A stretch of DNA of 64,000 bases from Pseudorhodobacter wandonensis (GCF_001202035.1 NZ_LGHT01000024.1:23942-87941); one strand, 5' to 3'; shown: positions 16,678 through 26,039, counted from the first letter of the stretch. Translations and numbers: made by a program. Notes: generated by a model not told the origin, from the letters alone.

Positions 16678-18104
16678 TCCCCGTACCCCACAATAGCCTT
16701 GGTTTCGCAAAAATCGTGAATGCCCCAATCGGCATATTCACGGCCATTGCCCGATTGTTTGTATCCGCCAAAGGGCGCGAACGTGTCCCACTCCGGCCCG
16801 TTCACATTCACCTGCCCTGCCCGCAGCCGCCGCGCCACAGCGCGCGCCTCATCCAGATCGCCCTGCACATAGGCCGCAAGCCCGTAAACCGTGTCATTGG
16901 CCATCGCGACCGCCTGATCCACATCGTCATAGGACAGCATCACCAGAACCGGACCAAAGATTTCCTCACGCTCGACCACCATGCCCGGCATTACATTGCC
17001 AAAGACCGTCGGCTGCGCGTAATGCCCGCGGTTCATGCCATCAGGCCGCCCGAGGCCACCTGTCAAAACCGATGCGCCCTCTTCAATCCCCGCCGCAATC
17101 AGCGCCTGCACCTTGTCATATTGCGCGCGGCTGACCAGCGGGCCCATCGTCACAGCCTCATCCGCAGTGTCACCAATCACCGCCGCAGTCGCCGCCTCTT
17201 GTGCCGCTTTGAACGCCACTGCCTCGGCCCCGCGCGGAATGAACATCCGCGTCGGCGCGTCGCAGCTTTGGCCGGTATTGGCCATACACGCCTCAACCCC
17301 TTGCGCCACCGCCGCCGCAATATCGGCCGAAGGCAGAATGATATTGGCCGATTTCCCACCCAACTCCTGCGCCACACGTTTCACCGTCGGTGCCGCAGCT
17401 TGTGCCACCTGCACACCGGCGCGGGTTGAACCGGTAAAGCTGACCATATCCACATCCGGATGGCTGGACAGCCGCGCCCCCACCTCGGGGCCAGTACCGT
17501 TGATCAGGTTAAACACCCCCGCAGGCACCCCCGCCGCATGGCAAACCTCGGCCCAGAGTATCCCCGACAAAGGCGCGATTTCCGACGGCTTCAGCACCAT
17601 CGTACAGCCCGCCGCAATCGCCGGCGCCACTTTGCACACGATCTGATTCATCGGCCAGTTCCACGGCGTGATCAGCGCGCAAACACCAATCCCTTCGCGG
17701 ATAATTCGCGTCGCACCACGGCTTTCTTCCCAGGCAAAGGCCTTAGCCGCGGCGATCGTGCTTTGCAAATGCACCTGCCCCGCCCAAACCTGCGCCTCGC
17801 GCGCCCAAGTGATCGGTGCCCCCATTTCCAACCGCATCGCCTGCGCGAAATCCTCGGCCCGCGCGTCATATTCGGCCAGCAGGCGCTCCAACAGCGCAAT
17901 CCGTTCCGCTACGGGAACACGACTAAACCCGTCAAAGGCTGCCCGCGCCGCTGCAATGGCCCTATCCGCATCGGCAACCGACCCCAGCGCAATTTCGGCC
18001 ACGGTTTCCTCGGTTGCCGGATTTTCAACACCCATCCGCGCAGTGCCCAAAGGCTCGACCCAACTGCCGTTGACGTAAAACTTCAGGTTATTCGCAGAAT
18101 TCAT
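16674..18104 (-). CDS. aldehyde dehydrogenase (NAD(P)+ dependent)
   Basis: Oxidises an aldehyde to the acid. The 476-residue protein has all family hallmarks: ITPWNWPMNQ at 145-154, FTGSTRAG at 223-230, the general base E247 in QELGGK and the nucleophile C281 in TGQSCDAPTRM. GTGAGGGTCTT before the ATG overlaps the stop of the MttB-type gene, which ends only seven bases upstream, so they are one transcription unit. In this context a likely substrate is an aldehyde released from amine breakdown or the semialdehyde made by the neighbouring hydroxyacid dehydrogenase; both are inference. Confidence 0.9.
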   Translation of the reverse strand: MNSANNLKFYVNGSWVEPLGTARMGVENPATEETVAEIALGSVADADRAIAAARAAFDGFSRVPVAERIALLERLLAEYDARAEDFAQAMRLEMGAPITWAREAQVWAGQVHLQSTIAAAKAFAWEESRGATRIIREGIGVCALITPWNWPMNQIVCKVAPAIAAGCTMVLKPSEIAPLSGILWAEVCHAAGVPAGVFNLINGTGPEVGARLSSHPDVDMVSFTGSTRAGVQVAQAAAPTVKRVAQELGGKSANIILPSADIAAAVAQGVEACMANTGQSCDAPTRMFIPRGAEAVAFKAAQEAATAAVIGDTADEAVTMGPLVSRAQYDKVQALIAAGIEEGASVLTGGLGRPDGMNRGHYAQPTVFGNVMPGMVVEREEIFGPVLVMLSYDDVDQAVAMANDTVYGLAAYVQGDLDEARAVARRLRAGQVNVNGPEWDTFAPFGGYKQSGNGREYADWGIHDFCETKAIVGYGE

Positions 18105-18111
18105 AAGACCC

Positions 18112-19671
18112 TCACTTGAAATAGATTTTGTACTTGGCCCTGATCATGGCGTCCAACTCGGGTTCTATCAAGCGCCCTGCCTTGGCCAAAATCGCGTTCT
18201 TGCGGGCAATCGCCTTGTCCAACAACAACGGCTTGCCCGCCTCATTCCATTCTTTAGGTGACATGCGGTTGGCAACATTCGGGTAAATATACTCAGTCTG
18301 CATCAGTTTCAGCGTCTGGTCCGACCCCAGATAATGCCCCGAACCACCCAGACAAACCTCCTTCATCGCGTCGATGCTGGTGGTGTCAGGCGTCACATCT
18401 ATGCCCCGAACAAGCCGCATCGCTTGCCCCAAAAGGTCATCACCCAGCACAAGACTTTCCAAACAGAACCCCAGCAAAGACGCATGCATCCCCACCGCCT
18501 CATAGCACATGTTCAACCCCGCAAGGCCAGCCAGCGAGTTGGTAATCCCCTGCTCCCATCCCGCCTGCATATCCGGCAGCTTGCTGTCCGAAATCCCCGA
18601 TGCCGCCCCACCCGGCAAGTCATAAAACCGATGCATCTGCGCACAGCCTGCCGTCAACAAGGCTTGCTCGGCCGACCCACCCGACATCGCCCCGGTCCGC
18701 AAATCCGACACAAACGGCCATGTCCCAAAGACACAAGGCGCACCGGGCTTGATCGCATTGGCATAAACCACGCCTGCAAGGCATTCCGCCACCGCCTGCA
18801 CAATCGTCAAGGCAATCGGCGCGGGGCTGGTCGCCCCCGCTTGCCCTGCCGAAAGCAACAGCATCGGCATCCCGCGCCGAATGCAGTCTTCCATCACGAT
18901 GCAGCTTTCCTCGGCAAACTTCATCGGCGGCACAACAAAACAGTTCGAGTTTGAAACAAACGGCCGCTCAAGCCACTTCTCCTCACCGCCCGCAATCGTA
19001 TAAAGCATTTCAAAACAAGGCGCTACATGCGACGGATCACTGAATGAGGTCCCCACATGCTTGCGCGTGCCCGACAAACAGCCATACAACGTGTTAAGAT
19101 CCATTTCCAGATTGTCAGGAATATCGCGGCACACCATCGTGCGCTGATAAAAGTGAATATTATCAAGGTTGTCCACCAACCGCGCCGCATCATACAAATC
19201 CTGCGCCGTGCTCTCGCGATAGTCCAGGGTGATCGGGTCCACAATATGCACCGCCGCCCCCGCCGTGCCAAAATGCACGCGCGAGCCTGACAAATGCAAA
19301 TCATGCTTGGGGTCGCGGGCATGCAAGGTTATCCCGCGCGCCGCCACGGCCAGCATATCCTCAACCAAAGCCCGCGGAAAGCGGATGCGCCCGTCATCGC
19401 CCTGAATGGCCCCCGCATCGGTCAACAGCTTCACCCCCGAAGGCGGCGCCTGCGACAATCCGATCTGCTCAAGCGCCTGCAACGCACTCTCGTGGATCTG
19501 CGCCACAGCCGCATCCGTCAGCGGCTTATACTGCCCCCCCGACATGCCCGCCCGCACCGGCCGCATATCCTCGGCCAAAGGTGCCGCCCGCAATGCCACG
19601 CGGCTCGCCCGCCCACCAGCCCGCCCTGCACGCGCGCGTGCCGGCTCACAAACGTCACCAATCTCATCCAT
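18112..19671 (-). CDS. MttB-family corrinoid-dependent methyltransferase (non-pyrrolysine type)
   Basis: A 519-residue member of the trimethylamine methyltransferase (MttB) superfamily. These TIM-barrel enzymes move a methyl group from a methylated amine to a cobalamin protein. The frame is continuous from ATG to TGA with no internal TAG, so no pyrrolysine is needed; characterised non-pyrrolysine relatives act on quaternary amines such as glycine betaine, proline betaine, carnitine or gamma-butyrobetaine. The first 40 residues are an Ala/Arg-rich extension before the domain. GGTGGCGGG precedes the start. It sits between a dimethylglycine dehydrogenase-like gene and the aldehyde dehydrogenase; a corrinoid protein and Bmt are encoded 10-14 kb away. 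The exact substrate is inferred, not seen. Confidence 0.88.
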   Translation of the reverse strand: MDEIGDVCEPARARAGRAGGRASRVALRAAPLAEDMRPVRAGMSGGQYKPLTDAAVAQIHESALQALEQIGLSQAPPSGVKLLTDAGAIQGDDGRIRFPRALVEDMLAVAARGITLHARDPKHDLHLSGSRVHFGTAGAAVHIVDPITLDYRESTAQDLYDAARLVDNLDNIHFYQRTMVCRDIPDNLEMDLNTLYGCLSGTRKHVGTSFSDPSHVAPCFEMLYTIAGGEEKWLERPFVSNSNCFVVPPMKFAEESCIVMEDCIRRGMPMLLLSAGQAGATSPAPIALTIVQAVAECLAGVVYANAIKPGAPCVFGTWPFVSDLRTGAMSGGSAEQALLTAGCAQMHRFYDLPGGAASGISDSKLPDMQAGWEQGITNSLAGLAGLNMCYEAVGMHASLLGFCLESLVLGDDLLGQAMRLVRGIDVTPDTTSIDAMKEVCLGGSGHYLGSDQTLKLMQTEYIYPNVANRMSPKEWNEAGKPLLLDKAIARKNAILAKAGRLIEPELDAMIRAKYKIYFK

Positions 19672-19683
19672 CCCGCCACCCTC

Positions 19684-19731
19684 TCATCTATCTAAAAATA
19701 TCCCACGGGGGTCTGGGGGTGTGAAACCCCC
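19684..19731 (+). repeat. dispersed repeat with GC hairpin, before the MttB gene
   Basis: The head TCATCTATCTAAAAATATCC is followed by a G-run and the hairpin CTGGGGG-TGTGAAA-CCCCCAG. The same head-plus-hairpin arrangement, including GTCTGGGGG and TGTGAA, recurs at 55705-55778 in the other orientation. It lies between the MttB and dimethylglycine dehydrogenase-like genes and could partly terminate the minus-strand transcript. Confidence 0.7.
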
Positions 19732-19740
19732 AGCACGTCG

Positions 19741-22179
19741 TCACATCCGCACACGTTCCGATTTCGGGTCATACATCGGCGCCAGCGACGCATCCGCCGC
19801 AAAGCGCTTGCCCGCTACTTCGATCTCATAGCTCGACGCCAAAACCTGCTCGGCACTCTCGCCAGCACAAGGCACATAGCCAAGTCCAATCGCGCCACCC
19901 AAATGATGGCCGTAGTTGCCCGAGGTAATCGGCCCGACAATCCGCCCATTCCGCACAATCGCCTCGTTATGATACAGCATGGGCATCGGGTCGCGCAGCT
20001 TGAACTGCACCATCCGCCGCGCCAGCCCCGCCTCGCGCTTGCGCAACACCGCCTCGCGTCCGATGAAATCGCCCTTGCCCGTTTTCACCGCAAAGCCAAG
20101 CCCCGCCTCCAGAACATGGTCCTCATCGGTGATATCATGGCCGAAATGGCGATAGCCCTTCTCGATTCGGCAAGAATCCAGCACATGCAAACCGCAAAGC
20201 TTCATCCCCATATCGGCACCTTCCAGCGCCTCGAATACATGCGCCGCTTGGTCAGCAGAAACATATAGCTCCCACCCCAGCTCGCCCACATAGGTCACGC
20301 GATGCGCTCGCGCCAACCCCATGCCAATCTCGATTTCCCGCGCTGTACCAAAGGGATGCGCCGCGTTGCTAAAGTCTGCCGGTGATACCGCCTGCAACAA
20401 CTCACGGCTTTTCGGCCCCATCACACAGAGCACCGCCTCACCCGCCGTCACATCCGTCACCACGGCAAAAGCATCGCCCAGATGCCGCCGCAACCACGCC
20501 AGATCACGCTGCAAGGTCGCCCCTGGCACCACCAGCAAATACGCCGTCTCAGACAGCCGCGTCACGGTCAGGTCACTCTCTATCCCGCCCCGCGCGTTCA
20601 GCATCTGCGTGTAAACAATCCGCCCCGCCGGCACATCGACATCATTGGCGCAAACCGATTGCAAGAATGCACAGGCGTCGCGCCCCTCAACCCGGATTTT
20701 CCCGAATGAGGTCATGTCAAACAGCCCGACACCCTCGCGCACGGCCTTATGCTCGACCGCCGCATTGCCAAACCAGTTCTGCCGCCCCCAGGAATACTCA
20801 TATTCCCGCGCCTGGCCTTCATTGGCAAACCAGTTCGCCCGCTCCCAGCCGGCAACCTCGCCAAACACCGCGCCACGCGCCTTCAGGTGCTCATGCAAAG
20901 GCGAACGCCGCACCCCGCGGCTGGTCGCCATCTGGCGATACGGGAAATGGTCGGCATAAAGCAGGCCCAGAGTCTCCGACACGCGCTCTTTCAAATAGCT
21001 GCGGTTGCGCTGGAACGGCTGCGCGCGGCGGATATCCACCTCCCACAGGTCAAACGGCGCCTCGCCCTCGGTAATCCAATGCGCCAGCGCCATCCCCGCG
21101 CCGCCAGATCCGGCAATCCCGACCGAGTTATACCCCGCCGCCACCCAATAGCCGCCCAGCTCGGGGGCCTCGCCCAGATAATAGCGGTCATCGGGGGTAA
21201 AACTTTCCGGCCCGTTAAAGAACGTATGAATCCCCGCCGATTGGAACAAAGGCATCCGGTCCATCGCCGCCTCGAGAATGGGCTGAAAATGATCCCAATC
21301 CTCGGGCAACGTGTCGAACTCGAAATCCTCACGAATGCCGCCCATTCCCCAAGGCTTGGCTTTGGGTTCAAACGCGCCAATCATCATCTTGCCCGCGTCC
21401 GATTTGTAATAGGCACATTCATCCGGCACCCGCAGCACCGGCAAATGCCCCAAATCCGCAATCGGCTCGGTGATCAGATAGAAATGCTCGCAGGCATGCA
21501 GCGGCAGCGTCACGCCGCTGTCCTCGGCCAAATCACGCCCCCACATGCCACCGCAGTTAATCACTACATCCGCCGCAATATGCCCCGGTTCGCCTTCAAC
21601 CGCATAGTCAACGCCGGTCACACGGCCATTGGCGCGTGTCACCCCAGTGACCTTTACACCTTCCAGCACCTTGGCCCCACGCATCCGCGCGCCTTTGGCC
21701 AGCGCCATCGCGATATTGGCGGGGTCGCATTGCCCGTCCAGCGGCAAATGCACCGCCCCCACCACATCCGATACGTTCAAATGCGGATACATCGCCTTCA
21801 CCTCGGCAGGCGAAATCTCCGCCACATCCACCCCGAAAATCCGCGCCGTGGTGGCCTGCCGCAACAGCTCTTCATTGCGCGCTTGGGTCAGTGCCACCGA
21901 AATCGACCCGACCTGCCGCATCCCCGTAGAAACCCCGGTTTCCGCCTCCAGCTTCACATATAGATCCGCCGAATATTTCGCCAAACGCGTCATATTGACC
22001 GAGTTGCGCAGCTGCCCGATCAGCCCCGCCGCATGCCATGTCGTGCCCGAGGTCAGCCGCTTGCGCTCCAGCAAAACAATATCCGTCCAGCCCGCCTTGG
22101 CCAAATGATAGGCCACCGAACAGCCCGAAACGCCGCCCCCGATAATTACTGCACGCGCCGTCTTTGGAACATCAACCAT
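19741..22179 (-). CDS. dimethylglycine/sarcosine dehydrogenase-like flavoprotein (copy 1)
   Basis: An 812-residue two-part enzyme expected to oxidatively demethylate an N-methyl amino acid and pass the one-carbon unit to tetrahydrofolate. The N-terminal DAO-type FAD domain starts with VIIGGGVSG (11-19) and has SGTTWHAAG, in which H49 corresponds to the histidine that covalently holds FAD in dimethylglycine dehydrogenases. The C-terminal third is a GcvT-like folate-binding domain (ELGWELYV, CRIEKGYRHFGHD). GGGTAGCGGA precedes the ATG. It is one of two similar genes in tandem; one may act on dimethylglycine and the other on sarcosine, but the order cannot be decided from sequence. Confidence 0.88.
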   Translation of the reverse strand: MVDVPKTARAVIIGGGVSGCSVAYHLAKAGWTDIVLLERKRLTSGTTWHAAGLIGQLRNSVNMTRLAKYSADLYVKLEAETGVSTGMRQVGSISVALTQARNEELLRQATTARIFGVDVAEISPAEVKAMYPHLNVSDVVGAVHLPLDGQCDPANIAMALAKGARMRGAKVLEGVKVTGVTRANGRVTGVDYAVEGEPGHIAADVVINCGGMWGRDLAEDSGVTLPLHACEHFYLITEPIADLGHLPVLRVPDECAYYKSDAGKMMIGAFEPKAKPWGMGGIREDFEFDTLPEDWDHFQPILEAAMDRMPLFQSAGIHTFFNGPESFTPDDRYYLGEAPELGGYWVAAGYNSVGIAGSGGAGMALAHWITEGEAPFDLWEVDIRRAQPFQRNRSYLKERVSETLGLLYADHFPYRQMATSRGVRRSPLHEHLKARGAVFGEVAGWERANWFANEGQAREYEYSWGRQNWFGNAAVEHKAVREGVGLFDMTSFGKIRVEGRDACAFLQSVCANDVDVPAGRIVYTQMLNARGGIESDLTVTRLSETAYLLVVPGATLQRDLAWLRRHLGDAFAVVTDVTAGEAVLCVMGPKSRELLQAVSPADFSNAAHPFGTAREIEIGMGLARAHRVTYVGELGWELYVSADQAAHVFEALEGADMGMKLCGLHVLDSCRIEKGYRHFGHDITDEDHVLEAGLGFAVKTGKGDFIGREAVLRKREAGLARRMVQFKLRDPMPMLYHNEAIVRNGRIVGPITSGNYGHHLGGAIGLGYVPCAGESAEQVLASSYEIEVAGKRFAADASLAPMYDPKSERVRM

Positions 22180-22190
22180 TCCGCTACCCT

Positions 22191-22304
22191 ATCATCTATC
22201 TCTAAGTATCCTCGGGGGGTCCGGGGGGCAGACAGCCCCCCGACTTCAATCGTGGGTGCGGGGGGGCAAACTGCCCCCCGACCTGGCTCAGCAACAATCG
22301 CGCC
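22191..22304 (+). repeat. dispersed repeat with two near-identical GC hairpins
   Basis: The head ATCATCTATCTCTAAGTATC is followed by two hairpins: GGGGGGC-AGACA-GCCCCCC (22223-22241) and GGGGGGC-AAACT-GCCCCCC (22261-22279). They fill the whole 125-bp gap between the two flavoprotein genes. Either could act as an intercistronic stem that changes the ratio of upstream to downstream message. Confidence 0.75.
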
Positions 22305-24743
22305 TTATGCCCTGATCCGCGCATTTTCCGGGTCCCACATCGGCGCATCTTCCTGCACCACGGCGCGATGCCGCGTGCCAAAGATTTCCACCTCCAGCTC
22401 GGTTCCCGCCGCGCCCAAATCACTGCGCAGCATCCCCAACCCGATACAGGCGCCAACACGGTGGCCAAAATACCCGCTGGTCACCTCGCCAACCACCGTG
22501 TCGCCCTGCCAGATCGTCGACATATAGGGCGGGTCATAGGCGCCCGCGTCAATCTTCAGCGTCACGAACTGCTTGCTCACGCCGCGCTGCTGCTCCGCCG
22601 CCAGTGCCGCCTTGCCGCGGAACTCGTGGCTCCAATCGACAAACCGGCCCAAACCACCCTGCAACACCGTGTAATCGGTCGAAAGATCGCCTTTCCACGC
22701 CCGATAGCCCTTTTCGATCCGCAAGGAATTCAGCGCGAACATCCCGAAAGGCCGCAAGCCCAGCGGCTCACCCGCCGCCATAACCGCATCCCAAACCACC
22801 GCTGTATCACCAACCTTGGTATGGATTTCCCAGCCCAATTCACCGGCAAAAGACACCCGCGCCAGCCAGACCTGCCGCCCCGCGATCTCGGCAAACTGAT
22901 GCGTCAGCCAGCCCTTGCTCAGGTCTGCGCCCGTAATCCCCGCCAAAACCTCGCGCGATTTCGGGCCGGTCAAAATCTGGCAAGACCAGTTTTCCGTCTC
23001 GTCCGACAGGGTAAGCCCATAGTCCAGATGCGTCAGCAGCCACTCGCGGTCATGCGCCTGCGCGGTGGCGGCCGTGATCAGCAAGATCATATCCTCGGCC
23101 AAACGCGCCACCGACATCTCGGTTACAATCCGGCCCTTGTCATCGGCAAAATAGGCAAGGCCCAACCGCCCGATCTTTGGCACCTTGCCGGTGATCTGAC
23201 GCGCCAACCAATCCGCCACACCCGCGCCCTTGATCACAAAGCGCGAGAATCCCGGCAGATCCAATATCCCCGCCGCATCACGCACAGCCTCGCATTCGGC
23301 CTTTACCGCACCAAACCACGCGCCCTCACGCTTCCACGTCTGCGCCCCTGCGTCCGAGGTGTCATCGCCCGCCCGTGCATACCAGTTCGCACGTTCCCAA
23401 CCGTTATAGGCCCCGAATTGCGCGCCCATCGCCGCCACGCGGTCATGCAGCGGCGACAGCTTTTTGCCGCGCCCCGCAGGCCAGGCGTAATGCGGGAAAT
23501 GCATGCCATATTCGTGGCCGTAAACCTCCATCCCCTTGGCAATGCAGTAGTTTTCATCCTCAAAGCCGGTAAAGCGGCGCGGATCGCAGGCCCACATATC
23601 CCACTCGGTCGCGCCCTCGGTAACCCATTCGGCCAGTACCTTGCCGGCCCCGCCCGCCTGACAAATCCCAAAGGTAAAGACACAAGCCTCAAACGCCTTT
23701 GGCACCCCCGGCATCGGGCCGATCAGCGGGTTGCCATCGGGCGTGTAAGGAATAGGCCCGTTAATCACCTTGGTCATCGGCGCCGTGCCCAACAACGGCA
23801 CCCGCGCCATCGCATCCTCGATATGCCACTCCAACCGCTCCAAATCATCGGGGAACAGCTGGAAACTGAAATCGGCAGGGAAAGGATCATCCTTGCTCAC
23901 CCAATGCGCGCGGCAATTTTCCTCATACGGCCCAAGGTTAAAGCCGTTCTTTTCCTGCCGCAGATAATAGCTGCTATCCACATCGCGCAGCAACGGCAGC
24001 TTCTTGCCCGTCTCGGCCGAAAGCGCGGCAACTTCCGGCACGGTATCAAACAACATATACTGATGGCTCATCACCATCATCGGCACGTCGCGGCCAAACA
24101 TCTTGCCCACTTCGCGCGCGTAATACCCCGCGGCATTCACCACATATTCGCAGCGAATCTCGCCCTTCTCGGTCACGATAATCCACTCGTCGCCTTCACG
24201 CCGTACCGCCGTCACAGGGCAAAACCGCTCGATCCGCGCACCCATGTTCCGCGCGCCTTTGGCCAGCGCCTGGGTCAACTGTGCGGGGTCGATATCTCCA
24301 TCATAGGGGTCATACAGCGCCCCGCTCAGATCATGTGTTTCCAGAAACGGATAACGCGCCTGAATTTCCTCGGGCGCCAGAATCTCAAGGTCCATCCCCT
24401 GATACCGCCCCATGCCCGCCACGCGCCGAAACTCGTCCAGCCGCTCCGCAGTATGGCCCAACCGAACCGAGCCTGTGACATGATAGTTCATCGGATAATC
24501 GACTTCGGCCCCCAACGCGCGATACAGTTCGGTCGAATAGCGCTGCATGTTCATGATCGCCCACGAGCTTGAAAACGTTGGCACATTCCCCGCCGCATGC
24601 CAGGTCGAGCCTGCGGTCAACTCGTTCTTTTCCAACAAAACACAGTCAGTCCAGCCCGCTTTGGCCAGATGATACAGACATGACGCGCCCACCGCGCCCC
24701 CGCCAATAATCACCACCCGCGCGCTTGTCGGAAACTCAGCCAT
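22305..24743 (-). CDS. dimethylglycine/sarcosine dehydrogenase-like flavoprotein (copy 2)
   Basis: An 812-residue paralogue of the next gene, with the same layout: FAD loop VIIGGGAVGA (11-20), covalent-FAD motif AGSTWHAAG with H49, and a C-terminal GcvT-like folate domain (FAGELGWEIHT, SLRIEKGYRAWKGDLSTDY). It should oxidise an N-methylated glycine derivative to give a methylene-tetrahydrofolate unit. The ATG at 24743 was chosen because the family N-terminus (MAEFPTSARVVIIGGG) starts there and GGGGTGGGG precedes it; the frame opens 15 bases earlier. It is the first gene of the minus-strand module, divergent from the LysR gene across a 165-bp gap holding a repeat and a palindrome. Confidence 0.88.
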   Translation of the reverse strand: MAEFPTSARVVIIGGGAVGASCLYHLAKAGWTDCVLLEKNELTAGSTWHAAGNVPTFSSSWAIMNMQRYSTELYRALGAEVDYPMNYHVTGSVRLGHTAERLDEFRRVAGMGRYQGMDLEILAPEEIQARYPFLETHDLSGALYDPYDGDIDPAQLTQALAKGARNMGARIERFCPVTAVRREGDEWIIVTEKGEIRCEYVVNAAGYYAREVGKMFGRDVPMMVMSHQYMLFDTVPEVAALSAETGKKLPLLRDVDSSYYLRQEKNGFNLGPYEENCRAHWVSKDDPFPADFSFQLFPDDLERLEWHIEDAMARVPLLGTAPMTKVINGPIPYTPDGNPLIGPMPGVPKAFEACVFTFGICQAGGAGKVLAEWVTEGATEWDMWACDPRRFTGFEDENYCIAKGMEVYGHEYGMHFPHYAWPAGRGKKLSPLHDRVAAMGAQFGAYNGWERANWYARAGDDTSDAGAQTWKREGAWFGAVKAECEAVRDAAGILDLPGFSRFVIKGAGVADWLARQITGKVPKIGRLGLAYFADDKGRIVTEMSVARLAEDMILLITAATAQAHDREWLLTHLDYGLTLSDETENWSCQILTGPKSREVLAGITGADLSKGWLTHQFAEIAGRQVWLARVSFAGELGWEIHTKVGDTAVVWDAVMAAGEPLGLRPFGMFALNSLRIEKGYRAWKGDLSTDYTVLQGGLGRFVDWSHEFRGKAALAAEQQRGVSKQFVTLKIDAGAYDPPYMSTIWQGDTVVGEVTSGYFGHRVGACIGLGMLRSDLGAAGTELEVEIFGTRHRAVVQEDAPMWDPENARIRA

Positions 24744-24752
24744 ACCCCACCC

Positions 24753-24788
24753 CATCATCTATCTCTAAATATCCCCGCCGGAGGCTCC
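24753..24788 (+). repeat. dispersed intergenic repeat, CATCTATC-AAATATCC type
   Basis: CATCATCTATCTCTAAATAT followed by CCCCGCCGGAGGCTCC. This copy begins ten bases upstream of the copy 2 flavoprotein start codon, so it would lie within or next to the promoter or leader of that gene. Confidence 0.75.
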
Positions 24789-24868
24789 AACGCCTGACAC
24801 AAGCGACCATCTCGTCAAAACTATCCTCTGAAATGGTCGGCCTTTCAATTCGACAATTCCGGCCTTAT

Positions 24869-24887
24869 TAATCGGATAATCCGATTA
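24869..24887. promoter_or_regulatory. perfect 19-bp palindrome, likely operator of the LysR-type regulator
   Basis: TAATCGGAT and ATCCGATTA are exact inverted arms around one central A. The site ends 21 bp before the LysR gene ATG and lies in the divergent gap shared with the flavoprotein gene. LysR-type regulators usually bind dyad sites in such gaps and repress their own gene while controlling the divergent one. Confidence 0.65.
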
Positions 24888-24908
24888 GCACCCGAACAGG
24901 AAACCCCG

Positions 24909-25760
24909 ATGCAACCCGACCAGATCGACACCTTCCTCGACCTTGTTGAAACCCGCAGCTTCAGCCGCACGGCCGATCGTTTGGGTCTGACCCAATCCAC
25001 TGTCTCGGGCCGCATCACTGCTTTGGAAAACTCTCTCAACGTGCGGCTGTTCTCGCGGTCACGCGCAGGCACCGAACTGACCACCGAAGGGTTAAAGTTT
25101 GCGCCGCATGCACGCTCCTTGCGCCACGCCTGGGCCGCCGCCCGCCATTCTGTCACACCAACCGGCGAGTCGGTCATCAATATCCGGCTCGGCATTCAAT
25201 CCGACCTTGCGCCAAACCACTTGGGTGACTGGATGCTCGGCTTTCGCCGCCACCTGCCCGATTGCGCGTTTTATATCGAGCCGGATTTTTCGGCCCAGAT
25301 GTGCCGCGACCTGACCTCGGGCGCGTCCGACTTTGCGGTGCTCTACACCCCGCATGCCTCGCCCGATCTGAACTTTACGTCGCTGGGCGAAACCCGCTAC
25401 CGCTTGGTCTCTTCCGAAACCGACCGTCGTGCAGGCCTGCACCCCGCCAGCTATATTCGCGCCAATTTCGCACCTGCTTTCGATGCACATCACCGCGCGG
25501 CGCTGCCCGAATTGCAAGAAACCCCGATCGCAGCCGGTCAAAGCGCCACAATCGCAGGCCTGCTGACCAAATTGGGCGGCTCGGCCTATCTGCTCGAAGA
25601 GATGGCCGAGGATCTGATCGCCTCAGGCAAATTCAGGGCCGTCACAGACGCGCCAATCATCCGCCAGCCTGTGCATGCCGCAACCCATTTGCGCAACCGC
25701 ACGTCGAAATTGCACCGCCAGCTCTTGCGCGTGGTGCAACAAACCTTTCTGGTCCGTTAG
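24909..25760 (+). CDS. LysR-type transcriptional regulator
   Basis: A 283-residue DNA-binding regulator. The N-terminal winged helix-turn-helix is clear (FLDLVETRSFSRTADRLGLT, QSTVSGRITALENSLNVRLF, then SRSRAGTELTTEG), followed by a ligand-binding domain starting near residue 90. It is divergent from the copy 2 flavoprotein gene, with a perfect 19-bp palindrome between them, so it most likely controls the methylated-amine module and itself. The ligand would be a pathway compound; this is inferred from position. It converges with purS; a weak stem GATTCTC/GAGAATC (25766-25797) lies between the two genes. Confidence 0.9.
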   Translation: MQPDQIDTFLDLVETRSFSRTADRLGLTQSTVSGRITALENSLNVRLFSRSRAGTELTTEGLKFAPHARSLRHAWAAARHSVTPTGESVINIRLGIQSDLAPNHLGDWMLGFRRHLPDCAFYIEPDFSAQMCRDLTSGASDFAVLYTPHASPDLNFTSLGETRYRLVSSETDRRAGLHPASYIRANFAPAFDAHHRAALPELQETPIAAGQSATIAGLLTKLGGSAYLLEEMAEDLIASGKFRAVTDAPIIRQPVHAATHLRNRTSKLHRQLLRVVQQTFLVR

Positions 25761-25787
25761 TATCTGATTCTCAGCGATAAAACCGGA

Positions 25788-26027
25788 TCAGAGAATCTCA
25801 ACCGAGTATTTCTCGATCACTGTATTCGCCAACAGCTTTTCGCACATCGCCTTGATCTGCGCATCCGCAGCGGCCTTATCGTCGCCCGCAAGGTCCAACT
25901 CGATCACTTTGCCTTGGCGAACGCCTTGCACACCGTCAAAACCCAAAGTCCCCAACGCATGGCGCACGGCCTCGCCTTGCGGGTCCAAAACACCGTCTTT
26001 CAGCATGATATGAACGCGAGCTTTCAT
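25788..26027 (-). CDS. purS: phosphoribosylformylglycinamidine synthase subunit PurS
   Basis: A 79-residue subunit that bridges PurL and PurQ in the three-part FGAM synthase of purine synthesis. The sequence (KARVHIMLKDGVLDPQGEAV, then ALGTLGFDGV and a C-terminal EKYSVEIL) is typical and full length. It starts 12 bp after the purC stop, so the two are co-transcribed. In related genomes purQ normally follows purS directly; here the convergent LysR gene ends 27 bp away instead, so purQ and purL must be elsewhere. Confidence 0.93.
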   Translation of the reverse strand: MKARVHIMLKDGVLDPQGEAVRHALGTLGFDGVQGVRQGKVIELDLAGDDKAAADAQIKAMCEKLLANTVIEKYSVEIL

Positions 26028-26039
26028 CTTTTGGGCCTT

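Noticed and set aside
18112..19671. Pyrrolysine-containing MttB
   Set aside because: The frame has no internal TAG and no pyrrolysine genes are seen; it fits the common non-pyrrolysine branch.
22368..24572. A 734-codon open frame on the plus strand
   Set aside because: It is the antisense shadow of the copy 2 flavoprotein gene, Arg/His/Pro-rich in composition, without family motifs. Similar shadows at 20749-21963, 57481-59244, 9871-11079 and 5865-6926 were rejected for the same reason.
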